NCBI RefSeq assembly: GCF_029510815.1
Contig: NZ_CP120360.1
Location: forward strand, 620,001 to 684,000
Direction of reading: 5' to 3'
Source of the DNA: Janibacter sp. DB-40
Lineage (GTDB): Bacteria; Actinomycetota; Actinomycetes; Actinomycetales; Dermatophilaceae
DNA: 64,000 nt
Shown: positions 40,479 to 48,957 of the stretch, one piece after another
How the letters are laid out: every line of letters starts with the position of its first letter
Numbering within the stretch: the first letter of the stretch is position 1
Position numbers and translations under genes: made by a program
The notes under the pieces: generated by a model
Told to the model about the DNA's origin: nothing
The model's database searches: none
What the model saw: the letters and a program-made list of their open reading frames with translations, nothing else

Positions 40479-41456
40479 GTGCGCGTTCCCCTGAGCATCC
40501 TCGATCTCGTCTCCATCTCGGAGGGCTCGTCGGCCCGAGAGGCCATCGCCGACGCCATGTCGGCGGCACGGCTCGCTGACCGGCTCGGTTATGCGCGGAT
40601 CTGGTACGCCGAGCACCACAACACGGAGAGCATCGCCTCCAGCGCCACGTCACTGGTCATCGCCGAAGCGGCGCACGCCACCGAGCGGATTCGCCTCGGA
40701 GCCGGCGGGGTCATGCTGCCCAACCACGCCCCGCTCATGGTGGCCGAGCAGTACGGGACCCTCGCCAACGTCCACGGCGACCGCATCGACCTCGGCCTCG
40801 GCCGCGCCCCCGGCACCGACATGATGACGGCCCAGGCGCTGAGCCGCTCCTCGGCGGAGCCCCAGGCCTTCGCGCAGAACATCTACGACCTGCAGGGGTG
40901 GTTCGGCCCGGAGGGCACCGGCCACAGCACGCCGATCGCCTCGGTCGTGTCCGCCGGGACGGACGTGCCCATCTGGGTGCTCGGGTCGACCGTCAACGGA
41001 GCCTCGATCGCCGGACAGCTGGGCCTGCCCTTCTCCCTGGCCTCGCACTTCGCCCCGGACCAGATCGATGATGCGATCAGGGTCTACCGGGAGAGCTTCA
41101 CCGCTGATGCGCCGACCGCGCAGATCGAGCAGCCATACGTCATGGCCGGGGTCAACGTGATGGTGGCCGACAGCGATGCCGAGGCCGAGCGGCAGTTCAC
41201 CACCGTCGGCCAGATGTTCGCCGGCATGGCGCGTGGGGAGCGCGGCAGGCTGCGGCCTCCGGTTGACGCCGGCACCCCGGGCCTCGACAGCCCGATGCTT
41301 GCCGTCAAGGCCATCGGCTCACCCGCGCGTGCCGTGCGGCAGCTGGAGGAGTTCGTCGAGCGTACGGGCGCCGACGAACTCATCACCGTGACCTATGCCT
41401 TCGAGCCATCCGTCCGGGAGCGCTCGATCGAGCTGCTGGCGCAGGCCTGGGACTGA
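40479..41456 (+). CDS. LLM-class flavin-dependent oxidoreductase (luciferase-like)
   Basis: 325 residues. Bacterial-luciferase-like TIM barrel of the MsnO8/YhbW type: VPLSILDLVSISEGSSAREA, YARIWYAEHHNTESIASSA, RIRLGAGGVMLPNHAPLMVA and the family motif for FMN binding. GTG 40479 has AAGGAG upstream; upstream in-frame sequence is not conserved. Substrate unknown. Stand-alone transcription unit. Confidence 0.9.
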   Translation: MRVPLSILDLVSISEGSSAREAIADAMSAARLADRLGYARIWYAEHHNTESIASSATSLVIAEAAHATERIRLGAGGVMLPNHAPLMVAEQYGTLANVHGDRIDLGLGRAPGTDMMTAQALSRSSAEPQAFAQNIYDLQGWFGPEGTGHSTPIASVVSAGTDVPIWVLGSTVNGASIAGQLGLPFSLASHFAPDQIDDAIRVYRESFTADAPTAQIEQPYVMAGVNVMVADSDAEAERQFTTVGQMFAGMARGERGRLRPPVDAGTPGLDSPMLAVKAIGSPARAVRQLEEFVERTGADELITVTYAFEPSVRERSIELLAQAWD

Positions 41457-41482
41457 CCCACACCCCTCGGCCCCGCTCGGAG

Positions 41483-43081
41483 TCAGGACGCGGCCTGCAC
41501 GATCAGCCGCCGCCACTCGTCCTCGTCCTTGCCCGTCGCGACGAGGGTGTCGGGGTCCTGCTCGTCCCGGACGAAGGCGTGGCAGTCGCCGCCCTCCTGC
41601 GCGAGGACGAGGTCCGTGCTCGTGTGCCCACCGGAGTCGTCCCACCGGTTGACGGTGACCAGGGCCGTGCAGGGGCTGCTGCCCAGGAGCGTGTCCGCAT
41701 CGGCGCCCTCGGGTCCACGACCGCCGGAGGGAAGGCGCTTCCACAACCGCTCCAGCGCCTCCTCGTGGCCGCGCAGGGAGTAGGTGTGGATGCCCAGCGC
41801 ATCGATGAGCACCTCGAGGGTGATGCCCTCCGGCTGCGGCATGAGCACGAACCGCCACGGCTGGTCCGGCTCCGTACCCGTGACGCGAGCGTCGATGGCG
41901 ATCCGTGAGCGGTGCTGGACGGCGGTCCCGATGCCGAGGTCGCCCCGCACCTGCAGCGTGTCCGAGCCCCTGTCGGTCGAGATGAGGCCCCGGGCTGCGA
42001 GGGAGCGCACGGCCTCGGCGATGAGCTCGGGGGCGGGCTTCTCCTCGAAGAGGTGGTCGATCGCGCCGACGGCGTCGATCTCGGCCAGGGTGTAGGCGCC
42101 GAGGAGGACCGGGCCGGTCCCCACGAGGTCCACGAGGTTCTCGAGGGTCTCGGCCGGGATGTCGGCCGAGCTCGTCGTGCTGGTCATGGTTCCTCCTGTG
42201 TCGGCGACCGGCGGCAGGGTCCATCGGGGCGGCCCGGCCCCACGAGCCCGGTCGAGCGCCCGTCGCGCGTCCTGGACCTGCCCGGTGTGCACGTGGATGT
42301 TGACGGCGCCGAACATGCCGCGCCCGTTGCGCGTCCCCGGATCGAAGACGAGCTCGGCCGTGGTGCTCGCCCGGTCCGGCGGCGGGAAGTGCCGCGCGAG
42401 GTCGGGTGAGGCGGACGTGGTGTCGTCCGCGTCCTCGATCCTTTCCAGGGCGGCAGTCAGCTCGTCGAGAGCCGCCGGGGACACCGGGAGCGACGAGGAG
42501 ATGGCCGGGGAGAGGTACATCGGCCACCGCTCGGTCTGCTTCGACAGTCCCCACGGGCCGACGTTGCTCTTGGTGATGCGGTAGACGACGAAGTCGCACA
42601 GGTGCAGGAAGTCGGTCCACGTCGGCAGGCGGAAGCCGTGCCCCATCGCCGCCGGGGTCTTCTCGAACTGCAGCCACGTCCCCGTCCTCGTGCGACCGTG
42701 CAGCTTCTCCCGCACGAGCGGGCCCTTCATGCCCAGGTCCGGGTACTGCGACTTGTCCATCGTCTTGTGGTGGCTGGACAGGCGCTCCCGGGACGTGGGG
42801 AAGCGCCACCTCTCGTAGAGGTCGGGATCGTCGACGAGCACGTGCCCGCCCCAGAGGACCTCGCGCAGCTGTGGCACGTCGAGCCCGTGCCGCTCGAGGT
42901 CCTGGATGATCGTCGCCTCGTGGTCGGTGAGGCGGTCGACGGCGAGCTCCAGGCCGTCGCGGTACTCGCCGACCCGGGAGGTGATGTCGACGAGCAACTT
43001 CACCCGGCGCCGGATCCGGTCTCCCTCGGCGCGGTCGACGCTGGTGCCCGTGGGCGTCGGCTGTGGTGACGTCCTCACCAT
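41483..43081 (-). CDS. Unrecognised two-part protein with an internal ribosome-binding site
   Basis: 532 residues, no family recognised. The N-terminal part (about 1-298) has a helical start (RRRVKLLVDITSRVGEYRDG) and a Trp/His-rich middle (HKTMDKSQYPDLGMKGPLV, FRLPTWTDFLHLCDFVVY). The C-terminal part (about 299-532) begins MTSTTSSADIPAETLENLVD and has a different, acidic character (LPSGGRGPEGADADTLLG, WRRLIVQAAS at the end). An AGGAGG (42192-42197, minus strand) stands just before the internal ATG 42187, so the second part could also be made alone (234 residues). Either a fusion of two former genes, or two genes whose separating stop was lost. Confidence 0.7.
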   Translation of the reverse strand: MVRTSPQPTPTGTSVDRAEGDRIRRRVKLLVDITSRVGEYRDGLELAVDRLTDHEATIIQDLERHGLDVPQLREVLWGGHVLVDDPDLYERWRFPTSRERLSSHHKTMDKSQYPDLGMKGPLVREKLHGRTRTGTWLQFEKTPAAMGHGFRLPTWTDFLHLCDFVVYRITKSNVGPWGLSKQTERWPMYLSPAISSSLPVSPAALDELTAALERIEDADDTTSASPDLARHFPPPDRASTTAELVFDPGTRNGRGMFGAVNIHVHTGQVQDARRALDRARGAGPPRWTLPPVADTGGTMTSTTSSADIPAETLENLVDLVGTGPVLLGAYTLAEIDAVGAIDHLFEEKPAPELIAEAVRSLAARGLISTDRGSDTLQVRGDLGIGTAVQHRSRIAIDARVTGTEPDQPWRFVLMPQPEGITLEVLIDALGIHTYSLRGHEEALERLWKRLPSGGRGPEGADADTLLGSSPCTALVTVNRWDDSGGHTSTDLVLAQEGGDCHAFVRDEQDPDTLVATGKDEDEWRRLIVQAAS

Positions 43082-43213
43082 GGCACCGTACTGCCCAGAG
43101 GGGTCCGCGGGGAGGGGGCGAATCAGCGAGACGTGGGGTGGCGGCGTGCGGAGCCTCCCCGTGCCCACCGCCTGCGGTGGATAGGGTCGACCCGGGAGCG
43201 TGGGAAGGCCGCC

Positions 43214-44784
43214 GTGAACGACATCGCGATGACACTGATCGCTGCCGCAGCGTTCGGCACGGTCGCGCACGTGCTGCGCGTACCGGCGCTGGTCGGCTTC
43301 CTCGCGGCGGGCTTCGTGCTCGGTGGCGTGCCGGTCGAGCCCTTCCCCGGACTGGAGGAGCTGGCCGGGGTCGGTGTCACGCTCCTGCTGTTCACCATCG
43401 GGCTCAAGTTCGACGTCCGGTCCCTGCTGCGCCCCGAGGCGTACGGGACCGCGTCCCTGCATCTCGTGTTCAGCGTGCTCGTGGGTGCCGGTGCGGTCGG
43501 GGCCGCGGGGGCCATGGGCTTCGCCGCCGTCGAGGGATGGCGCACCCTGGTCCTGATGGGATTCGCCCTTCCTTCTCGTCCACCGTGCTGTGCATGAAGG
43601 TCCTGGAGGAACGCTCGGACGACGGGTCCTTCTACGGGCAGACGGCGATCGCGATCCTGGTGATCCAGGACCTGCTGGCGGTGGCGTTCATCACCGCCAC
43701 CGGTGACGAGCCGCTGAGCCCGTGGGCCCTCGCGCTGGTGCTCGTCCTTCCTCTGGCGTGGCTGCTGCGCCACGTCCTGGACCGCATCGGGCACGACGAG
43801 CTCGTCGTGCTCTTCGGTGTCGCCATGGCGCTCGGTCCCGGCTACTTCGCGTTCGAGGCCGTGGGCATCAAGGGTGATCTCGGAGCGCTGGTGATGGGCC
43901 TGCTGTTCGCGAGTCACCCTCGCGCCATCGAGATGTCCAAGGCCCTCTTCAGCGTCAAGGAGCTGTTCCTCGTCGGGTTCTTCCTCACGATCGGGATGAC
44001 CTCGTCCCCGACCTGGGCCGACGCGACCATGGCCGTGGTCCTGTGCCTCGTGCTGTTGCCGTTGACGTTCATCGGCTTCGTGGTCCTCGGCCGGGCCTTC
44101 GGCCTGCGCAACCGGACCACGGTCCGGATGGGGCTGGTCCTCAGCAACTTCTCCGAGTTCTCCATCATCGTCACCGCCGTCGGGGTGACCAGCGGCCTGC
44201 TGCCCGGGCGCTGGCTGACGGTCGTGGCCTTCGCCGTCGCGGTGAGCATGGTCGTCTCCTCGCTGCTCAACGCCCACGGGCTCCGGCTCACCACTGCGCT
44301 GAGCGACCTGCTCCCGGCCCAGGACCCGGCAAGGCTGCGCCACTCCGACCGGCCGATCGACACGAGCGGATCCGACGTCGTCGTGCTCGGGATGGGCCGT
44401 GTGGGCAGGGCCGCCTACGAGCGGCTCACCCACGAGGGGCAGATGGCGGTCCTGGGCATCGACAACGACCACGCGGTGATCACCCGGCTGGAGGAGGACG
44501 GGCTCAACGTGCTCGAGGGCGACGCGACCGATCTGGAGTTCTGGACCCGCCTGGTCTCCGGTGGGTTCGTCACCACCGTCGTCCTGGCGATGGCTTTCCA
44601 CGACTCGAACGCCTATGCCCTCGAGCGGCTGCACGACGCGGGGTTCGCCGGTCGGATCGTCGCGGTGGCGCAGCACCCGGACCAGGTCGCCCACCTCTCC
44701 GAGGAGGGGGTGCACGCGGTCCTGAACATCTATGCGGGAGCGGGGCACTCCCTGGCGGCCCTCGCGATGCGTCTGCCGGAGTGA
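43214..44784 (+). pseudogene. KefB-like CPA2 cation/proton antiporter with TrkA-N domain, single frameshift
   Basis: Monovalent cation:proton antiporter 2. The first part (43214 to about 43568) reads VNDIAMTLIAAAAFGTVAH, LVGFLAAGFVLGG and LLLFTIGLKFDVRSLL. The rest, in another frame from about 43570, continues FSSTVLCMKVLEERSDDGS, GQTAIAILVIQDLLAV and then a Rossmann TrkA-N domain (VVVLGMGRVGRAAYERL, VLEGDATDLEFWTRL) near the C-terminus. One base appears missing at 43568-43570, where family members have ALSFSSTV. Full length would be about 523 residues. GTG 43214 is the likely start. Real decay or sequencing error. Confidence 0.85.
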
Positions 44785-44785
44785 G

Positions 44786-44811
44786 GGCGAAGGGGGGGCA
44801 CCCCCTTCGCC
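44786..44811. terminator. Perfect hairpin after the antiporter gene
   Basis: GGCGAAGGGGG, loop GGCA, CCCCCTTCGCC. 11-bp perfect stem directly after the TGA at 44784, shared with the convergent gene ending at 44825. Both arms are copies of the recurring CGAAGGGGG word. Confidence 0.8.
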
Positions 44812-44824
44812 GTCGTCCGCAGCG

Positions 44825-45439
44825 TCACATGGGCGTGCCGACCCGCAGATCCTCGTGGCCGACCACGGAGGCGAAGTAGTCCGCCACCTGCGCCTCGTCC
44901 CAGCCGTGCGCCTCACGCAGGCCCTCCGCGAGCATGGCGAGGTACGCCGGCTCGGGCCGCGTGTGCGGCACCGCGTCCAGGCCGTGGGGGGCGGTGAAGG
45001 TCAGCATCGGCAGGCCCTCGTGACGACCCACCTCGATGAGCGTCTCGTAGTGCCCGGGGCCGGCGTGGTGACGCGCGTCCGGCAGGCCCGCGAGGAGCAC
45101 CTCCTCGAGCGGGTCGTCCGGGTCGGGGATGCGGTGCATCTCCTGGTTCGCCAGATCGACGAACTGACCGACGGTGATGCGGTACGCGCGTGCCGGCGTC
45201 CCGCTCGGTGCGTCGTGGTCGTAGAAGGCCACCCCACCACCCCAGGTGGGCGAGTCGCCCGCGAAGTACAGGCTCCCGGGGAGGGTGACCGCCAGGTCGG
45301 CGACCGGCATGGTCGCGTCGCGGGCGCCGCCGTAGGTCACCGCGGAGCCGGGTGGGCGGCCCCCTTCGATGTAGCACCCGAGGCGCCGGCGGGACATGTT
45401 GGAGCCGTAGCTGACGTACCAGATCTCTGACGCAGGCAT
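44825..45439 (-). CDS. Gamma-glutamylcyclotransferase-fold protein
   Basis: 204 residues. Begins MPASEIWYVSYGSNMSRRRL, in which YGSN is the substrate-binding signature of the GGCT/AIG2-like fold, then VTYGGARDATMPVADLAVT and GGGVAFYDHDAPSGTPARAY. Longer than minimal GGCT proteins, with an extra C-terminal helical part (LAMLAEGLREAHGWDEAQV). ATG 45439 has GGGAAC upstream; ATG 45448 is possible. The reaction is not known. Confidence 0.75.
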   Translation of the reverse strand: MPASEIWYVSYGSNMSRRRLGCYIEGGRPPGSAVTYGGARDATMPVADLAVTLPGSLYFAGDSPTWGGGVAFYDHDAPSGTPARAYRITVGQFVDLANQEMHRIPDPDDPLEEVLLAGLPDARHHAGPGHYETLIEVGRHEGLPMLTFTAPHGLDAVPHTRPEPAYLAMLAEGLREAHGWDEAQVADYFASVVGHEDLRVGTPM

Positions 45440-45554
45440 CGTTCCCATTGTGGGGTACCCCCGTCGCACGGCGCGATCACACCCCTGCGCGAGTGCACGT
45501 GCCGCGAGGCGGCGGAGCGTCGGTCCACCCCCCGTCCGAGGGGCACCCGAATAT

Positions 45555-45570
45555 CTACTATGCTTTGTAG
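45555..45570. promoter_or_regulatory. AT-rich promoter region with CTAC/GTAG half-sites upstream of rpiB-like gene
   Basis: CTAC (45555-45558) and GTAG (45567-45570) flank TATGCTTT; TATGCT (45559-45564) is a fair -10 element. The short AT-rich stretch stands out from the GC-rich surroundings and lies about 40 bp before the gene. A regulator site overlapping a promoter is plausible, not shown. Confidence 0.4.
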
Positions 45571-45606
45571 TGGAAAATCGGTTGGACGATGAAGGAGTTG
45601 CCAGTC

Positions 45607-46050
45607 ATGCGGATCGTGGTCGGTGCACCCAGCAACGGTGTGGCACTCAAGGACGAGATCAAGGACTTGCTCGAGAAGGACGACCGGGTCAGTGAGGTCG
45701 TCGACATCTCCAGCCCGGACACCACCTATCCGGCCGTCTCCGTCGCCGCCGCGCAGCAGGTCGTCGACGGGAGCGCCGACCGCGCCGTCCTCGTGTGCGG
45801 GACCGGGGTCGGTACCGCGATCGCGGCGACCAAGGTCACCGGCGCGCGGGCCGCGACCGCGCACGACCTGGTGACGGTGCGCGGGGCCGTGGAGAACTAC
45901 GACGCCCAGATCCTGTGCATGGGGCAGAACGTCATCGCCCCGGCCCACGCACGCGCGCTCGTCGACCTGTGGCTCGACCTGCGCCACGACCCGTCCGGCT
46001 TCTACGGGCCGAAGGTCCGCGAGATCGACGAGTTCGAGTCCGGTGCCTGA
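45607..46050 (+). CDS. RpiB/LacAB-family sugar-phosphate isomerase
   Basis: 147 residues of the ribose-5-phosphate isomerase B family, short form. Recognised from MRIVVGAPSNGVALKDEIKD, the catalytic-type VLVCGTGVGTAIAATKVTG (a Cys precedes GTG, as in RpiB) and ATAHDLVTVRGAVENYDAQI. Several members of this branch isomerise four-carbon sugar phosphates, so the substrate is uncertain. ATG 45607 has AAGGAG 10 bases upstream; ATG 45589 is an alternative. Its end overlaps the FocA gene by 8 bp. Confidence 0.88.
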   Translation: MRIVVGAPSNGVALKDEIKDLLEKDDRVSEVVDISSPDTTYPAVSVAAAQQVVDGSADRAVLVCGTGVGTAIAATKVTGARAATAHDLVTVRGAVENYDAQILCMGQNVIAPAHARALVDLWLDLRHDPSGFYGPKVREIDEFESGA

Positions 46051-47002
46051 CCACACCGACGTGTCCGCGCAGGCGGCGCCGGGGGGCAGCAGCGGCGCGA
46101 TCCCGACCCCCTCCCAGATGGCCCGGGCCGCCGAGGACGCCGCCTTCGGCAAGGCCACGAGCAACCAGCTGAAGTCCTTCCTCCTCGCGCTCACCGCAGG
46201 GGGTTACATCGCGCTCGGCTTCGTCTTCTTCACCACGAGCCAGGTGGGTGCGGAGCAGCTGCCGTTCGGGGTCGCCAAGGTCATGGGTGGCCTCGTCTTC
46301 GCCACCGGACTGGCGCTCGTCGTGCTCACCGGCGCGGAGCTGTTCACCTCCTCGACCCTGACCCTCACGGCCCGGGCGAGTGGACGCATCACCACGTGGC
46401 AGCTCCTGCGCAACTGGGTGGTCGTCTTCGTCGGCAACTTCATCGGGGCCCTGACCATCGTCGTGCTGATCCACCTCGGTCGGGTCTGGGAGCAGGCGGA
46501 GGGCCGGTGGGGCGCGGTGGTCCTGGACGTCGCGTTGAAGAAGGTCCACCACGACTTCCTCACCGCGTTCGTGCTCGGGGTCCTGTGCAACCTCATGGTC
46601 TGCCTCGCCATCTGGGCGGCCTACAGCGGGCGGACCACCGTGGACAAGGTGGTCGCGGTGACGATGCCGATCGCCCTCTTCGTCGCCACCGGGTTCGAGC
46701 ACTCGGTCGCCAACATGTTCATGATCCCGCTCGGCATCCTCGTGCGTTCAACCGCAGGCCAGGAGTTCTGGGCCACCTCGGGCCTGGACGCGGGCGCCTA
46801 CGGCGACCTCACTTGGACCAACTTCCTCGTCGACAACCTGCTGCCGGTCACCCTCGGCAACATCGTCGGCGGCGGCGTGATGATCGGCGTCCTCTACTGG
46901 ACGATCTTCCACTTCCTCGATCGCCCGGGCAGGGCGTTGGGCTCGCCGACGGTGGGTGCCCGCCCGGCGGCCGCTGCGAAGGGGGAGGCCGCCGGCGACT
47001 GA
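46043..47002 (+). CDS. Formate/nitrite transporter family channel
   Basis: 319 residues. FNT-family membrane channel with six predicted helices and conserved blocks GGYIALGFVFFTTSQ, VVLTGAELFTSSTL, LCNLMVCLAIWAAYSGR and FEHSVANMFMIPLGI, the last containing the pore histidine region. The C-terminal 20 residues are Ala/Gly-rich. GTG 46043 overlaps the preceding stop. Cargo could be formate or nitrite. Followed 84 bp later by a molybdopterin oxidoreductase, which supports a redox role for the cargo. Confidence 0.92.
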   Translation: MPDHTDVSAQAAPGGSSGAIPTPSQMARAAEDAAFGKATSNQLKSFLLALTAGGYIALGFVFFTTSQVGAEQLPFGVAKVMGGLVFATGLALVVLTGAELFTSSTLTLTARASGRITTWQLLRNWVVVFVGNFIGALTIVVLIHLGRVWEQAEGRWGAVVLDVALKKVHHDFLTAFVLGVLCNLMVCLAIWAAYSGRTTVDKVVAVTMPIALFVATGFEHSVANMFMIPLGILVRSTAGQEFWATSGLDAGAYGDLTWTNFLVDNLLPVTLGNIVGGGVMIGVLYWTIFHFLDRPGRALGSPTVGARPAAAAKGEAAGD

Positions 47003-47085
47003 CCACCCGCACGACCCGAACAAGCAGTCCCCGACGTCCCCGCGCAGCACGGACGTCACGGCACACGTAGAAGTGGAGCAAGGCA

Positions 47086-48609
47086 ATGGATGTCGATTTC
47101 CCCCTGTGGCTGCGGGCGCAGCACCTCCTCAATTTCATCCTGATGGGCATGCTCATCCGATCGGGCATCGAGATGCTGTCCTCCCTGCCCCGGCTGTGGT
47201 GGCGCAAGGACTGCGCGCCCGGCACGGAGTGGTTGAAGTTCACCAGGCGTGAGCTGCCCAAGGAGGAGGGGGTCTACACCTCACTGATGGACGAGAAGTC
47301 CGTGCATCCGCTGCTCTCACTGCCCGGTCGGGAGAACATCGGCCTGGGTCGCCACTGGCACGGCCTGTCGGTGATGTTCTGGGTGCTCAACGGGGTCGTC
47401 TACATCGCCCTGCTCTTCGCCACCGGACTGTGGCGACGCATCGTGCCGACCTCGTGGGAGGTCTTCCCCGAGGCCTGGGACTCGCTGCTGATGTACCTGA
47501 ACTTCACGGCTCCGGACATCAGCCACTTCACGCCCTACGACTCGCTGCAGATGCTGGGCTACACCTTCGTGATCTTCGTGCTGGCCCCCTTCCAGATGCT
47601 CACCGGCATCGCGATGTCACCGGCGATCCGCTCCCGCTACCCGTGGTTCGTCAAGATGTGGGGCGGTCACCAGGGCGCGCGTTCCCTGCACTTCATCGGG
47701 CTGGTCATCTTCTCGGGCTTCATCGTGATGCACGTGTCCCTCGTTTTCCTCGTCAACCGCGAGCACAACATGATCAACATGGTCTTCGGCGGAGGTGAGG
47801 TCACGACGGCCCGGGCCGCGCAGGCCCTCGTCATCATGATCGCCACCATCGTCGCGGTCGCGATCTTCTGGATCGCGTTGTCCTACTGGTCGCTGGCCGA
47901 CCGGGTCCGTGCGCAGAAGTTCACCGCCGGGGTCACCGAGGTCGGCCGCAAGCTCTTCCTCAATCGCATGCGGCCGCTCGGTGCGCGGAAGAAGGCCTAC
48001 ACCGACGACGACATCTCCGAGTTCCACTGGACCAACGGCCTCCCGCCGACGCAGGAGGAGTCGGCCGCGTGGATCGAGGCCCGGGACAACGACTGGGAGG
48101 GGCTGACGATCACGCTCCGTGACGACATCAACGACGTCGAGAAGGTGCTGACCGTCGCCGACCTCAAGGCCCTGCCCCGGCACTCCTACATCGCCACGCA
48201 CACCTGCATGCAGGGCTGGTCGGCGACCTCCCGCTGGACCGGCGTGCGCCTCACCGACCTGATGGAGCAGCTCGGTCCGCGTCCCGAGGGGGCCCGCTAC
48301 CTCCTCGCCGAGTCCTACGGCCTGGCGCAGAAGATGTACGACAACCGCCCGCGGGAGCCCTTCTACGCGGCCATCGACCTCGAGACGATGGCGGAGGAGG
48401 AGTCGATCCTCGCCTACGAGCGCAACGGCCTCCCGCTCGAGGACCACCTGGGCGCGCCCGCGCGCATGCGGGTCGAGTCCAACCACGGCTACAAGCACGT
48501 GAAGTGGGTCTCGCGCATCATGTGGGTCCACGACTTCGCGGAGTACGGTGACGGTCGTGGCGGGACCAGAGAGGACTCCGCCCTGCAGGCGTTCAACGGA
48601 AGGATCTGA
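47086..48609 (+). CDS. Membrane cytochrome b / molybdopterin oxidoreductase fusion
   Basis: 507 residues. The N-terminal half (about 1-280) is a membrane cytochrome b561-type domain with five hydrophobic segments and histidines in LRAQHLLNF, GRHWHGLSVM, GGHQGARSLHFIGL and IVMHVSLV, likely heme ligands. A basic linker (NRMRPLGARKKAYTDDD) joins it to a sulfite-oxidase-type molybdopterin domain (about 300-507) with the Mo-ligand cysteine in THTCMQGWSATSRWTGV and the HGYKHVKWVSRI block. No Tat signal is seen. The electron acceptor may be the quinone pool. Substrate not known. Confidence 0.88.
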   Translation: MDVDFPLWLRAQHLLNFILMGMLIRSGIEMLSSLPRLWWRKDCAPGTEWLKFTRRELPKEEGVYTSLMDEKSVHPLLSLPGRENIGLGRHWHGLSVMFWVLNGVVYIALLFATGLWRRIVPTSWEVFPEAWDSLLMYLNFTAPDISHFTPYDSLQMLGYTFVIFVLAPFQMLTGIAMSPAIRSRYPWFVKMWGGHQGARSLHFIGLVIFSGFIVMHVSLVFLVNREHNMINMVFGGGEVTTARAAQALVIMIATIVAVAIFWIALSYWSLADRVRAQKFTAGVTEVGRKLFLNRMRPLGARKKAYTDDDISEFHWTNGLPPTQEESAAWIEARDNDWEGLTITLRDDINDVEKVLTVADLKALPRHSYIATHTCMQGWSATSRWTGVRLTDLMEQLGPRPEGARYLLAESYGLAQKMYDNRPREPFYAAIDLETMAEEESILAYERNGLPLEDHLGAPARMRVESNHGYKHVKWVSRIMWVHDFAEYGDGRGGTREDSALQAFNGRI

Positions 48610-48615
48610 TCACGC

Positions 48616-48861
48616 GTGACGAGGATCGTCTCGACCCGCTTCCTGGTGGAGGGCGTCCACGACGACGCCGACACCAAGAAGGCGTTGCAAGCGCTGTTCG
48701 ACATCTTTGCCGAGAACGGCCTGGGTCAGGCGACCTTCGAGATCGTGGCGGGCGAGCCGACGCGCTTGTGGATCAAGCACACGGACGACGTGGTCCCCGA
48801 CCGGGACCTGATCGCCGAGACGCTCGCCCGGGCAGGTGACTACCAGCTCGTCGAGGGGTAG
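48616..48861 (+). CDS. Small uncharacterised protein of the focA operon
   Basis: 81 residues, no family recognised. MTRIVSTRFLVEGVHDDADT suggests an alternating beta-alpha-beta fold of ferredoxin-like or HMA-like shape, with no cysteine pair. It begins with GTG 6 bp after the stop of the molybdopterin oxidoreductase and probably shares its mRNA. Frame use is supported by operon spacing and by coding-like composition. Confidence 0.6.
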   Translation: MTRIVSTRFLVEGVHDDADTKKALQALFDIFAENGLGQATFEIVAGEPTRLWIKHTDDVVPDRDLIAETLARAGDYQLVEG

Positions 48862-48911
48862 CCCGGACGTCGCACGACCCCAGGGAAGGCGGCGGCCCGG
48901 ACGACGGATAT

Positions 48912-48942
48912 GCGCCTTTTTGCACTGACTGCAAAAAGGCGC
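48912..48942. promoter_or_regulatory. Perfect 13-bp operator-like palindrome upstream of tetR-type gene
   Basis: GCGCCTTTTTGCA and TGCAAAAAGGCGC around CTGAC. Pairing extends outward (ATAT/GTAT) with one mismatch. It lies 16 bases before the likely GTG start of the TetR gene, over its promoter, which suggests autorepression and control of the downstream MFS gene. Confidence 0.85.
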
Positions 48943-48957
48943 GTATCGTGGGTCGAC

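Noticed and set aside
48910..48957. ATG 48910 as the start of the TetR gene
   Set aside because: It lies inside the perfect operator-like palindrome; GTG 48958 fits better.
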